A DNA stretch of 20,145 nucleotides from CAYSYN01 sp964447735 (GTDB lineage Bacteria; Patescibacteriota; Minisyncoccia; Minisyncoccales; GBS-2), in assembly GCA_964447735.1 (NCBI GenBank), contig CAYUTJ010000010.1, positions 1 through 20,145 on the forward strand, read 5' to 3'. Both the position numbers and the translations under genes were made by a program. Positions 1-6,762 of the stretch are shown piece by piece. The stretch's first letter is position 1, and every line of letters begins with the position of its first letter. The notes beneath the pieces were generated by a model. The model did not search any database. It was not told the origin of the DNA and saw nothing but the letters and a program-made list of their open reading frames with translations.

Positions 1-1
1 A

Positions 2-217
2 GAAGGAAAACTAGAAAAAAAGATAGAAAGAAAGTTTACTTTAGAAAGAATGAATCTGAAATCAAGAAATATAGAAGAATTGTTTTATGAAGGGAAATTG
101 ATAAAAAGAAAAACTAAGCAAAAAGAGATTTCGTTATCAAGATTAATTTTTATTCTCGTTGGAATTTCAATAATTCTTTTCCTTTTCCTTCGTGATTTTC
201 TTCTGAAGAAGAAATAA
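2..217 (+). CDS. C-terminal fragment of a membrane-anchored protein (5' truncated)
   Basis: The frame is open from the window edge to a TAA at 215-217, giving 71 residues. The first 50 or so are strongly charged (many Lys, Glu and Arg, such as LEKKIERKFTLER), followed by one hydrophobic helix (LIFILVGISIILFLFL) and a short RDFLLKKK tail. This looks like the end of a protein fixed to the membrane by a C-terminal helix, with the bulk of the chain in the cytoplasm under the positive-inside rule. The gene ends 23 bases before the end of the convergent slipin gene, and no hairpin terminator is visible between them. The N-terminus lies outside the window, so I cannot name the family. Confidence 0.55.
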   Translation, partial: EGKLEKKIERKFTLERMNLKSRNIEELFYEGKLIKRKTKQKEISLSRLIFILVGISIILFLFLRDFLLKKK

Positions 218-240
218 TCAAGAAAAAACCAAAGATTATT

Positions 241-996
241 CTATTTTTCTTTCTTTTTTCTCTCCAAGACTAAAGATTTTATTCCTTCTAAAACCTCAAC
301 TGGCAAAGTAAAAATTATCATTTTTGAAGGATCGGGCTGAAGTTTGTCGATAGTTTCTAGAGTTCTCAAACTCAAACCACCTGGAACTTCCTGTAAAATT
401 TCAGCAGCCTTTCTTAAATTTTCAGCAGCTGTAATTTCTCCTTCAGATTTAATAATTATTGCTCTTCTTTCTCTTTCTGTTTCAGCTTGAGCTGCCATCG
501 CTCTTTTCATTGCTGCTGGAATTTCAATATCTTGAATTTTGATCGCGGTAATATCAATTCCCCAGGGAGAAGTTTCAGCATCAACCACCTTTTTAATTTC
601 TTTTGCAATTCTATCTCGTTCAGTTAAAAGAGTATCCAATTCTACTCCACCGATAATATCTCTCAAAGCTGCTAAAGAATACTGAGAGACTGCATAAGTG
701 TAATTTTCGACTTTCAAAACTGCATCTTCTGCTCTTTCTACTTTAAAAAAGACTACCGCATTTACTCCTACAGGAACGTTATCTTTTGTAATTGCTTCCT
801 GTCTTGGAACATCGATTGTCGTAATTCTCATATCTACTTTAATCATTCTTTGAAATCCAGGCCAAACAAATCTAATACCAGGTTCTTTTGTATGGCTGTA
901 CTTTCCCAAAGTTAAAACAACTCCCCTTTCATATTGATTAATAACTCTCAGCCCTGCGAGAAAATAGAGAATTAGAGCTGCTACAATCCACCACAT
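241..996 (-). CDS. Slipin: SPFH/band 7 domain membrane protein
   Basis: A 251-residue protein with one N-terminal membrane helix (about residues 2-15, IVAALILYFLAGLRV), directly followed by the SPFH/band 7 domain (INQYERGVVLTLGKY, PGIRFVWPGFQRM, DVPRQEAITKDNVPVGVNAV). Residues 145-205 form a charged alpha-helical segment rich in Ala and Glu (QDIEIPAAMKRAMAAQAE, ERERRAIIIKSEGEITAAENL), typical of prokaryotic slipins. Family members oligomerise on the membrane and are linked to membrane microdomains and quality control. Many slipin genes have an NfeD partner beside them, but none is seen here. The gene is divergent from the uracil-DNA glycosylase gene, with 69 bases between the starts. Length and motif order are normal for the family. 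Confidence 0.93.
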   Translation of the reverse strand: MWWIVAALILYFLAGLRVINQYERGVVLTLGKYSHTKEPGIRFVWPGFQRMIKVDMRITTIDVPRQEAITKDNVPVGVNAVVFFKVERAEDAVLKVENYTYAVSQYSLAALRDIIGGVELDTLLTERDRIAKEIKKVVDAETSPWGIDITAIKIQDIEIPAAMKRAMAAQAETERERRAIIIKSEGEITAAENLRKAAEILQEVPGGLSLRTLETIDKLQPDPSKMIIFTLPVEVLEGIKSLVLERKKKEK

Positions 997-1052
997 ATTT
1001 TAATTGTTTTTTTCTTTTGACCTTTTATAAAATTTAAAATTTTCATTAAAAT

Positions 1053-1058
1053 TATTAT
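1053..1058 (+). promoter_or_regulatory. Possible -10 element giving a leaderless UDG transcript
   Basis: TATTAT at 1053-1058 is separated by 7 bases from the ATG at 1066, so transcription would begin at or next to the A of the start codon. No Shine-Dalgarno sequence precedes the ATG and no convincing -35 box lies at the right distance. The background is very AT-rich, so the box alone is weak evidence. It gains weight from the same arrangement at rtcA and the PflX-like gene. Confidence 0.3.
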
Positions 1059-1065
1059 AGCCAAA

Positions 1066-1556
1066 ATGTTAAAAAAAGAAAAAGAATTGGAAAAATTGCA
1101 TCAAGAGATTAAAAATTGCAAAAAATGTCCTCTTTGGAAATTGAGAAAAAATGCGGTTCCAGGTGAAGGACCAGTCAATTCAAAGATTATGATAATTGGT
1201 CAAGCTCCTGGAGTAGATGAAGATAGAACGGGAAGACCTTTTGTGGGAAGAGCTGGTAAATTTTTGAATAAACTTTTAAAAATTGCAGAAATTAAAAGAG
1301 AAAAAGTTTTTATAACCTCTCCTCTAAAATGTCTTCCTCAGCCTCCGATAAACAGAAAACCAAAAAAGGAAGAAATTAAAGCTTGTTTTCCTTGGTTAAA
1401 AAAACAGATTGAGATTATAAACCCTAAAATTTTTATTTTATTAGGTGAAGTTGCTTTTTCAATATTTTTTCCTAAAGAAAAATTGAGTAATTTCCGAGGA
1501 AAATTAATAAAAAAAGGAAATAGAAAATTTTTCATCACTTATCATCCAGCAGCTGG
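1066..1556 (+). CDS. Type-4 uracil-DNA glycosylase (Fe-S), 3' end lost in assembly gap
   Basis: This enzyme removes uracil from DNA to start base-excision repair. The visible 163 residues match the thermostable Fe-S family (type 4, TTUDGA-like). Residues 17-24 carry the first cysteine pair (CKKCPLWK). These are followed by VPGEGPVNSKIMIIGQAPG, where family members usually have GEAPG, and then the substrate-pocket stretch DRTGRPFVGRAGKFLNKLL. The second cysteine group is at KCLPQPPINRKPKKEEIKAC, and the catalytic-region histidine is in FFITYHPAA just before the gap. Reading through the Ns makes a false longer frame ending at 1698. The residues after the gap belong to a hydrolase in another frame, so the true C-terminus is missing. 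A four-cysteine Fe-S cluster is expected from the family. Confidence 0.9.
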
Positions 1557-1656
1557 NNNNNNNNNNNNNNNNNNNNNNNNNNNNNNNNNNNNNNNNNNNN
1601 NNNNNNNNNNNNNNNNNNNNNNNNNNNNNNNNNNNNNNNNNNNNNNNNNNNNNNNN
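1557..1656. other. Assembly gap (100 N)
   Basis: Exactly 100 N, the conventional filler for a scaffold gap of unknown size. It hides the end of the UDG gene and the start of the alpha/beta hydrolase gene. These genes cannot be joined into one frame. Confidence 0.98.
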
Positions 1657-2312
1657 TCCACGGATTTGCCAAAACAAAATCAGAAAGAAAATTTGTAAAG
1701 TTGAGTAGGGAATTAGCAAAAGCAAATATTATTTCTTTTAGGTTTGATTTTTCAGGTTGTGGAGATTCAGAGGGAGAATTTGAAAAATTATCAATCTCAA
1801 AGCAACTCGATGATTTAAAAGCAGCTTTTAAGACACTATTGAAAGAAAAGAAAGTTAATAAAAAAAGAATTGGGATTTTAGCTCATAGTTTAGGTTCAGT
1901 GATAGCTTGTCTTTTTCAAGCAAAATATCAAAAGGTAAAAACTTTAATTTTGGTAGCTCCAGCATTAAATCAGAAAAAATTACTTAAAAAGTGGTACAAA
2001 AAATCAGAAATTAAAAAATGGAAAAGACAGAGTTTTTTGGATACGCCAAAAGGAAGAATTGGAATTGGGTATTTAAGAGAAGCTAAAGATTATAATAGAA
2101 TTTTGCGAAAAATCAGAATTCCTACTTTGATCTTACACGGAAAAGAAGATAAAGATATTCCTTTAAGGATGGCAAAAGAAACTTTTAAGAAATTAAAGAC
2201 AAAAGAGAAAAGATTAATAATTATTCCTAAATGCGACCATCATTTCGAAAGTTATTTTGCTCGCCAAAAATTAATTGAAAATTCTTTAAATTGGTTTTCA
2301 AGATTTCTTTAA
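1657..2312 (+). CDS. Alpha/beta hydrolase (5' end lost in gap)
   Basis: The frame runs straight out of the gap from base 1657 and reads HGFAKTKSERKFVKLSRELA, so the TTG at 1701 is internal and not the real start. HGF at the gap edge is the usual oxyanion-hole motif of an alpha/beta hydrolase. Next come the FDFSGCGDSEGEF turn, the nucleophile elbow LAHSLGSVIA (Ser in AHSLGS), the acid residue in LHGKEDKDIP and the catalytic histidine in PKCDHHFESY. The complete Ser-Asp-His set suggests an active serine hydrolase, perhaps an esterase or acyl-peptidase-like enzyme, but the substrate cannot be read from sequence. Perhaps 25-30 N-terminal residues are missing. The gene ends 10 bases from the convergent elp3 stop, with no terminator hairpin between. 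Confidence 0.88.
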
Positions 2313-2322
2313 AAACTTTAGA

Positions 2323-3903
2323 TTAGATTTTCTTTATCATATAGGTTTCTCTTAATTTATATCCAAATTTTCGCCAATAGTTTCTTGCTCCCACTCCGGA
2401 AATAACTGCAATTTTTTTTAGACTAAATTCCTTTTTTGCGATCTTTTCTGCTTCTTTTATTAAATTTTTGCCCAAACCCCTATGCTGGGGAGCCAATTTC
2501 CTTTCTGCTATTGGAACCAATTGGCCAAAAGTTTGAATTTCTCTAATTATTGCACAATCTTCTAAAACTTGGATGAAATGTTTTTCTTTTTTAAAAATTT
2601 GAGATGGAACTCTCAATCTTAAAAAAGAAAAAAGTTTTGTTCTTTTTTTGTTTTCAAAACTCAAAAAAATTTCCTTTCCTTCTGAAGCTTTATAATTTTC
2701 CCTAAAAAGATAAACTTTTTCTTTTGGATTATATTTTTCTCTTACTTCTCTACATCTGATACAATTGCATTTTAGATTTTTCTTTTCCATTTCCTTTTTT
2801 ACTACTTCTCTCAAATTTGAAATTTTACAACCTGCTACAATTTTTGGGGCGGGAATATCTCTTAAAATTCTCGTAATTCTTATCCATCTGGGAACAATTT
2901 TTTTAATTTTTATTAAAAGTTCGATTAATTCTTTGTCTGAATAGGGTTTGTATTTTTTTCTTTTCCAAATTTGATAAAGCTGGCTTCCTTTTACTACAGC
3001 AACAGGATAAATCTTTATCCAATCTGGTTTAAATTTTTGATCAGAAAAAACAATTTTAAAACATTCTAGATCTTTCTTTAAATTCGAACCTAACAAATTT
3101 GGCATCAAATGATACAAGATTTTGAACCCAGCGTCTTTTAAAAGTTGAGTAGCTTTTGCAATTTTTTCGACGCTCAAACCCGTTTTATTTTTTTCTAAAA
3201 TTTCATCAAAAACAGATTGAACCCCCAATTCGACTAAAGTTACCCCTAATTTTCTTAAAAATTTTATTTCCTTTTCATTTATAAAATCAGGTCTTGTCTC
3301 AATTGAAATTCCGACAATTCTGTTTTTTGCTCTTTCATTCCTTTTTTGAGCTTTAATGAGATTTTTAGATTTTTTTCCGTTGGCTCCATCAAAACATCCT
3401 TTGACAAAATTTTCTTTATATCTTTGAGGGTAAAAACTGAAAGTTCCTCCAATGATTCTTAGCTCAATTTTATCTGTTGGATGCCCCTGGAGTTTTAACA
3501 TTCCAATTCTTTTTTTGACCTGTAAAAAAGGATCAAATTTTAATTTTTTTGCTCTTTCAACTGCAGGTTCTCCAGCTAAATAACTTTTTGGAATTCCTTT
3601 TTCAGTTGGGCAAAAAATGCAAGTTCCTGGACAAGGATAAGGTTTTGTTAAGACAGAAATATTGACTATTCCAGAGAGAGATCTTGTAGGTTTTTTAATT
3701 AAAAGATTTTCAATTTTTTTGTTTCTCTTTATTCTTTTCTTTTTTAAGAGTTGTTGATAAACTGAAAAAAGTTCAAAATTACTTAGAATTCCAATTTTAA
3801 ATTTTTTCGCGATTTCCCTTTTGAAATCATCAAGTTCTTTTTTACTCTTAATTTTTCTTTCTATTAATTCTTTGACAATTTTTTCTTTAATTTTTATGGA
3901 CAT
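2323..3903 (-). CDS. elp3: Elp3-type tRNA uridine(34) modification radical SAM / GNAT enzyme
   Basis: Elp3 uses a radical SAM centre and a GNAT-type acetyl-CoA site to place a carboxymethyl-type group on U34 of tRNA. From the ATG at 3903 the protein has 526 residues. It contains an N-terminal helical segment, the radical SAM motif CPGTCIFC at about residues 91-98 (CX3CX2C), ELRIIGGTFSFYP, IETRPDFI, LGVQSVFDEIL, GFKILYHLMPNLLGS, a cysteine group CNCIRCRE, and a C-terminal GNAT domain (PQHRGLGKNLIKEAEKIA, GVGARNYWRKFGY). It looks complete and of the archaeal/CPR type. A TTG at 3936 would add 11 residues without clear similarity. The ATG at 3903 overlaps the divergent methyltransferase start by 8 bp, so the promoter must lie inside that gene. 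Confidence 0.95.
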   Translation of the reverse strand: MSIKIKEKIVKELIERKIKSKKELDDFKREIAKKFKIGILSNFELFSVYQQLLKKKRIKRNKKIENLLIKKPTRSLSGIVNISVLTKPYPCPGTCIFCPTEKGIPKSYLAGEPAVERAKKLKFDPFLQVKKRIGMLKLQGHPTDKIELRIIGGTFSFYPQRYKENFVKGCFDGANGKKSKNLIKAQKRNERAKNRIVGISIETRPDFINEKEIKFLRKLGVTLVELGVQSVFDEILEKNKTGLSVEKIAKATQLLKDAGFKILYHLMPNLLGSNLKKDLECFKIVFSDQKFKPDWIKIYPVAVVKGSQLYQIWKRKKYKPYSDKELIELLIKIKKIVPRWIRITRILRDIPAPKIVAGCKISNLREVVKKEMEKKNLKCNCIRCREVREKYNPKEKVYLFRENYKASEGKEIFLSFENKKRTKLFSFLRLRVPSQIFKKEKHFIQVLEDCAIIREIQTFGQLVPIAERKLAPQHRGLGKNLIKEAEKIAKKEFSLKKIAVISGVGARNYWRKFGYKLRETYMIKKI

Positions 3904-4588
3904 TGAATTTGCAAAATTTTTGTTAGAAAAGACCAAAACAGATTATAATTTAATCTCTGAGGATTTTTCAAGTAAAAGGCAACAAATTTGGGAAGAACTT
4001 TTATTTTTGTTCAAAGATTTAAAAGAAGGAGAAAAGATTTTGGATTTGGGTTGCGGAAATGGAAGATGGTTTCCGGTATTTAAAGAAAAAAAAGTAGATT
4101 ATACTGGTGTTGATTTTTCAGAGAGATTAATTCAGATAGCAAAGATGCAATTTCCTGAAGGCAAATTTTTAGTAGCTGATGCTTTGAATTTGCCCTTTTC
4201 CGATAATTCTTTTGACAAGGTTTATTCTATTGCTGTTTTACATCATATTCCTTCAGAAAAATTAAGAATTCAATTCTTAAGAGAAATAAAACGGGTTTTA
4301 AGACCAACAGGTCGATTGATCTTAACTGTGTGGAAATTCCATCAGCTGAAAGAAAGACTCCTTCTTTTCAAGTATACAATTTTAAAATTGATTGGAAAAT
4401 CAAAATTAGATTTTAAGGATGTTTTAGAACCTTGGGGGAAAAAACTGAAAAGGTACTACCACTGTTTTTCAAAAAGGGAATTAAAAAATTTGGTGAAAAA
4501 AGTTGATTTTAAAATTTCAGAAATTGGAGAAACTAAGAATAAAAGAAAAAATAGACAAAATTTTTATTTGATTTGTGAAAAAACTTGA
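3896..4588 (+). CDS. SAM-dependent methyltransferase, Trm9/ALKBH8-like (probable wobble-uridine methyltransferase)
   Basis: A 230-residue class I methyltransferase. Residues 17-40 (YNLISEDFSSKRQQIWEELL) resemble the Trm9 N-terminus. Motif I is LDLGCGNGR at 49-57, followed by GVDFSERLI, FLVADALNLPF, YSIAVLHHIPS, REIKRVLRPTGRLILTVW and a C-terminal RYYHCFSKREL at 186-196. Recalled from memory, the YYHxF..xEL signature, the AVxHH motif and the C-terminal layout are shared with yeast Trm9 and human ALKBH8, which methylate 5-carboxymethyl-U34 made through Elp3. Its position start-to-start against elp3 supports the same pathway. In eukaryotes Trm9 needs Trm112, and no homologue is in this window. 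I chose the ATG at 3896 because the 25 residues encoded upstream are antisense to elp3 and unlike the family. The Trm9-like role is inferred. Confidence 0.8.
   Translation: MDIEFAKFLLEKTKTDYNLISEDFSSKRQQIWEELLFLFKDLKEGEKILDLGCGNGRWFPVFKEKKVDYTGVDFSERLIQIAKMQFPEGKFLVADALNLPFSDNSFDKVYSIAVLHHIPSEKLRIQFLREIKRVLRPTGRLILTVWKFHQLKERLLLFKYTILKLIGKSKLDFKDVLEPWGKKLKRYYHCFSKRELKNLVKKVDFKISEIGETKNKRKNRQNFYLICEKT
3942..3947 (-). promoter_or_regulatory. Probable -10 element for elp3, inside the divergent methyltransferase gene
   Basis: On the minus strand these bases read TATAAT, an exact -10 consensus. Transcription would start near 3935, giving a leader of about 32 bases before the ATG at 3903. The box falls within roughly codons 16-18 of the opposing gene. 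No good -35 box is visible upstream. Confidence 0.4.
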
Positions 4589-4612
4589 CAGAAATTTTTG
4601 AAAACTTAAAAA
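4585..4612 (+). promoter_or_regulatory. Candidate promoter of the structured RNA
   Basis: Consensus -35 TTGACA at 4585-4590, overlapping the methyltransferase stop codon, then a 16-base spacer and a poor -10 (TAAAAA, 4607-4612). The predicted start at about 4619-4621 coincides with the first base of the GC-rich RNA. Confidence 0.45.
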
Positions 4613-4620
4613 TTGAAATT

Positions 4621-4754
4621 GAGGGGGTGCGGGCCAAAGTGCCCTAGGGCAAGCGATTTTGGCAAAGGAGGCGCGATTTCCCGGGAGTCTCTGATGCCCC
4701 AGAGAAAAAGCTTTAATCCAGCCAAATTTGCCAGAATCGCTCCCCCTCTTTTTT
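4621..4754 (+). ncRNA. Orphan structured RNA candidate, about 130 nt, GC-rich
   Basis: This stretch is about 57% G+C by hand count in a strongly AT-rich neighbourhood, and it folds into one closed structure. GAGGGGG (4621-4627) pairs with CCCCCTC (4742-4748). Inside, bases 4653-4666 pair with 4727-4740 over 14 bp with a single G.U. The 5' strand also carries a 25-base insert with GGGC/GCCC pairing and the palindrome GCCCTAGGGC (4641-4650). An inner hairpin TCTCTG/CAGAGA (4688-4693 with 4700-4705) has loop ATGCCC. Six T follow the closing stem (4749-4754), as in an intrinsic terminator. I find no SRP, 5S, tmRNA, RNase P or familiar riboswitch signature. It may be a free small RNA (for example 6S-like in overall shape) or a leader controlling the downstream gene group. 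Confidence 0.7.
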
Positions 4755-4817
4755 AATTTCTAGAATTTTTAATGTAAAATGAAATTGCAGACAAAAGGTC
4801 AAAAATTTTTTCTAAAA

Positions 4818-5081
4818 ATGGAGAAAGAAATTAAAGAAGGAAAATTAATAGGAAGAGTAACTCATTATTTTGGTAAAATTGGAGTGGCTGTGGTAGAACT
4901 TCAGGATACTTTAAAAGTCGGAGATACAATTAGAATCGTAGGGGGAGAAACCGATTTTACACAAACTGTAGAATCGATGGAAGTAGAACATCAAAAAATA
5001 AAAGAAGCAAAACCTGGAGAATCCGTTGGAATAAAGGTTGCTCAAAAGGTAAGAGAGGGTTACAAAGTTTACAAACTCTAG
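4818..5081 (+). CDS. Translation elongation factor-like protein (EF-Tu domain 2-like beta barrel)
   Basis: A small protein (87 residues from the ATG at 4818) that is essentially one beta-barrel of the EF-Tu domain 2 type: GRVTHYFGKIGVAVVEL, DTLKVGDTIRIVGGETDF, VESMEVEHQKIKEAKPGES, VGIKVAQKVREGYKVYKL. It has no GTPase domain. Such stand-alone proteins occur in archaea and bacteria, and their role is not established; the domain binds RNA or other factors in its larger relatives. An upstream in-frame ATG at 4779 would add 13 residues (MKLQTKGQKFFLK) outside the conserved barrel, so I prefer 4818, although 4779 remains possible. TAGAAT at 4761-4766 and TAAAAT at 4775-4780 are possible -10 boxes. 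The gene directly follows the structured RNA. Confidence 0.8.
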   Translation: MEKEIKEGKLIGRVTHYFGKIGVAVVELQDTLKVGDTIRIVGGETDFTQTVESMEVEHQKIKEAKPGESVGIKVAQKVREGYKVYKL

Positions 5082-5098
5082 ATTTTTAAACTTTAAAA

Positions 5099-5512
5099 AT
5101 GGAGGCAGAAATTTTTCTCAAGTTAATTTTTTCTGTTTTTCTTGGCGCTTCAATTGGATTGGAGAGAGAGTTTAAAAGAAAGGGAGCTGGACTTCAGACT
5201 TATTCTTTAGTGGCTTTGGGTTCTTGTCTTTTTACTACAGTCACCTTTTCTTTAGCTGAGAAAGGAATTATAGATCCCTCGATCATTATAATGGCAGTAG
5301 CAGTTGGGATGGGTTTTATTGGAGCTGGTGCGATTTTTAAAGGAGATACTAGAATTTTAGGATTGACGACTGCAGCTGGTCTTTGGACTGCTTCAGCAAT
5401 CGGTTTGGCTGTGGCTTCTGGTTTTTATTTTTTAGCTGCATTTTGCACATTTTTAGTAATTTTAATTTTAGCTGGTTTCGGTTTTGTTGAAAATAAATTC
5501 TTTAAGATATGA
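5099..5512 (+). CDS. MgtC/SapB family membrane protein
   Basis: A 137-residue integral membrane protein of the MgtC/SapB N-terminal domain type. It has an initial helix (LKLIFSVFLGASIGLERE), the signature RKGAGLQTYSLVALGSCLF with its conserved Arg-Gly-Leu-Gln-Thr-like start, a second signature VGMGFIGAGAIFKGD, and LGLTTAAGLWTASAIGLA followed by a last helix. Four to five membrane segments are predicted by eye. The C-terminal cytoplasmic ACT-like domain of Salmonella MgtC is absent, as in many SapB-type members. Homologues affect magnesium-limited growth and membrane ATP synthase activity in pathogens, but the function of free-living members is unclear. The start lies 17 bases after the previous stop. 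The end overlaps the EndoQ start by 4 bases (ATGA), indicating cotranscription. Confidence 0.92.
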   Translation: MEAEIFLKLIFSVFLGASIGLEREFKRKGAGLQTYSLVALGSCLFTTVTFSLAEKGIIDPSIIIMAVAVGMGFIGAGAIFKGDTRILGLTTAAGLWTASAIGLAVASGFYFLAAFCTFLVILILAGFGFVENKFFKI

Positions 5513-6756
5513 AATTTATTGCTGATTTCCATTTGCATTCAAAGTTTTCGAGAGCAACGAGTAGAGAAATGAATCTCGAAAATTTAGAAAAAGCGGCCCA
5601 AAAAAAGGGAATTTTAGTTTTGGGTACAGGAGATTTCACTCATCCAGAATGGCTAAAAGAATTAAAAGGAAAATTAGAAAAAGCTGAAGAAGGGCTTTTT
5701 AAATTAAAAAATAAAGATTCTAAAATTAGATTTTTATTGACTACTGAAATTTCTTGCATCTACCCAAAAGGCGAAAAATTAAGAAAAATTCATTTACTCT
5801 TGTTTTCCCCTTCTTTTGAGATTTGTGAAGAAATTAATTCAAAAATTTCAGCCTTTGGGAATTTAGCTGCTGATGGAAGGCCAACTCTTACTATTGGAGC
5901 GAAAGAAATTCTCAAAATAATCCTTTCAATTTCAGAAGATTGTTTAGTTGTCCCTGCTCATATTTGGACTCCTTGGTTTTCTCTCTTTGGTTCAAGATCG
6001 GGTTTTGATTCAATCGGAGAATGTTTTGAAGAATATTCAAAATATATTTTTGCAGGGGAAACTGGTCTTTCTTCAGATCCTAAAATGAATTGGAGGCTAT
6101 CTAGTTTGGATAAAATTACTTTAATTTCTTGCTCTGATGCTCATTCTCCCCGTAACATTGGTAGGGAGGCTAATGTTTTTGAAACTGAACTAAATTATTT
6201 TTCAATTGTTGAAGCTATTAAAAAGAAAGATAAGTCAAAGTTTTTATACACGATAGAGTTTTTTCCAGAGGAAGGGAAATATCATTACGATGGTCATAGA
6301 AATTGTGGAATAAGGCTTCATCCAAGAGAAACAAGAAAATACAATGGAATTTGTCCAGTTTGTGGAAGACCTTTGACAATCGGAGTTTTAAATAGAGTTG
6401 AACAATTAGCAGATAGACCAGAGGGTTTTGTCCCAGAAAACGCCATTCCTTTTAAAAGTTTAATTCCTTTGAGAGAAATAATTGCTGATGCAATAGGTCA
6501 AGAACCAGAAACAATAAAAGTGAAAAAAGAATACGAGAACTTAATTGAAAATTTTGAAAATGAATTTAAAGTATTGTTAGAAGTAAAAAGAGAAGATTTA
6601 GAAAGGGTTACTTTACCTGAAATTGCAGAAGGAATAATTAGAGTGAGAAAGGGAAAGGTTTTTATTGAACCTGGATTTGATGGGGTTTATGGAAAGATTA
6701 GAATTTTTCAAAAGGGAGAACAAAAAGAATTCTCAAAACAAGGAACTTTATTTTAA
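5509..6756 (+). CDS. Endonuclease Q family protein (PHP-domain DNA repair nuclease)
   Basis: EndoQ cuts DNA 5' of deaminated bases (uracil, hypoxanthine, xanthine) and AP sites. It is best known from Thermococcales. The 415-residue protein starts with a PHP domain: ADFHLHSKFSRATS (His8, His10), GTGDFTHPEW, TTEISCIY, VVPAHIWTPWFSLFGSRSGF, ETGLSSDP and SCSDAHSPRNIGREAN (Asp210, His212). A zinc-binding segment follows (Cys266, Cys282-x-x-Cys285 with nearby His259 and His263), with GRPLTIGVLNRVEQLADRPEG, and then a helical, Glu/Lys-rich C-terminal part. The metal ligands seem intact, so activity is likely. Related bacterial proteins are sometimes labelled as UvrD-helicase relatives, but no helicase motif is present. 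It overlaps mgtC by 4 bases and leads the dehydratase-like genes by 6 bases. Confidence 0.88.
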   Translation: MKFIADFHLHSKFSRATSREMNLENLEKAAQKKGILVLGTGDFTHPEWLKELKGKLEKAEEGLFKLKNKDSKIRFLLTTEISCIYPKGEKLRKIHLLLFSPSFEICEEINSKISAFGNLAADGRPTLTIGAKEILKIILSISEDCLVVPAHIWTPWFSLFGSRSGFDSIGECFEEYSKYIFAGETGLSSDPKMNWRLSSLDKITLISCSDAHSPRNIGREANVFETELNYFSIVEAIKKKDKSKFLYTIEFFPEEGKYHYDGHRNCGIRLHPRETRKYNGICPVCGRPLTIGVLNRVEQLADRPEGFVPENAIPFKSLIPLREIIADAIGQEPETIKVKKEYENLIENFENEFKVLLEVKREDLERVTLPEIAEGIIRVRKGKVFIEPGFDGVYGKIRIFQKGEQKEFSKQGTLF

Positions 6757-6762
6757 ATTCCA

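Noticed and set aside
3821..3895. Upstream extension of the methyltransferase (25 extra residues)
   Set aside because: This stretch is antisense to the elp3 N-terminus and has no similarity to Trm9-type N-termini; the family pattern starts after the ATG at 3896.
4621..4754. SRP RNA, 5S rRNA, tmRNA, RNase P RNA, M-box or other known riboswitch
   Set aside because: None of the conserved cores I know (SRP GGAAGGAAGCAGC-type loop, 5S loops, tmRNA tRNA-like ends, RNase P P4, M-box loops) can be found. The MgtC gene downstream is not enough to call a magnesium riboswitch.
4694..4756. A 20-codon frame (MPQRKSFNPAK...) inside the structured RNA, ending in the T-run
   Set aside because: It spans the helices and the terminator-like tail, has no convincing ribosome site at normal spacing, and its residues follow from base pairing in the RNA.
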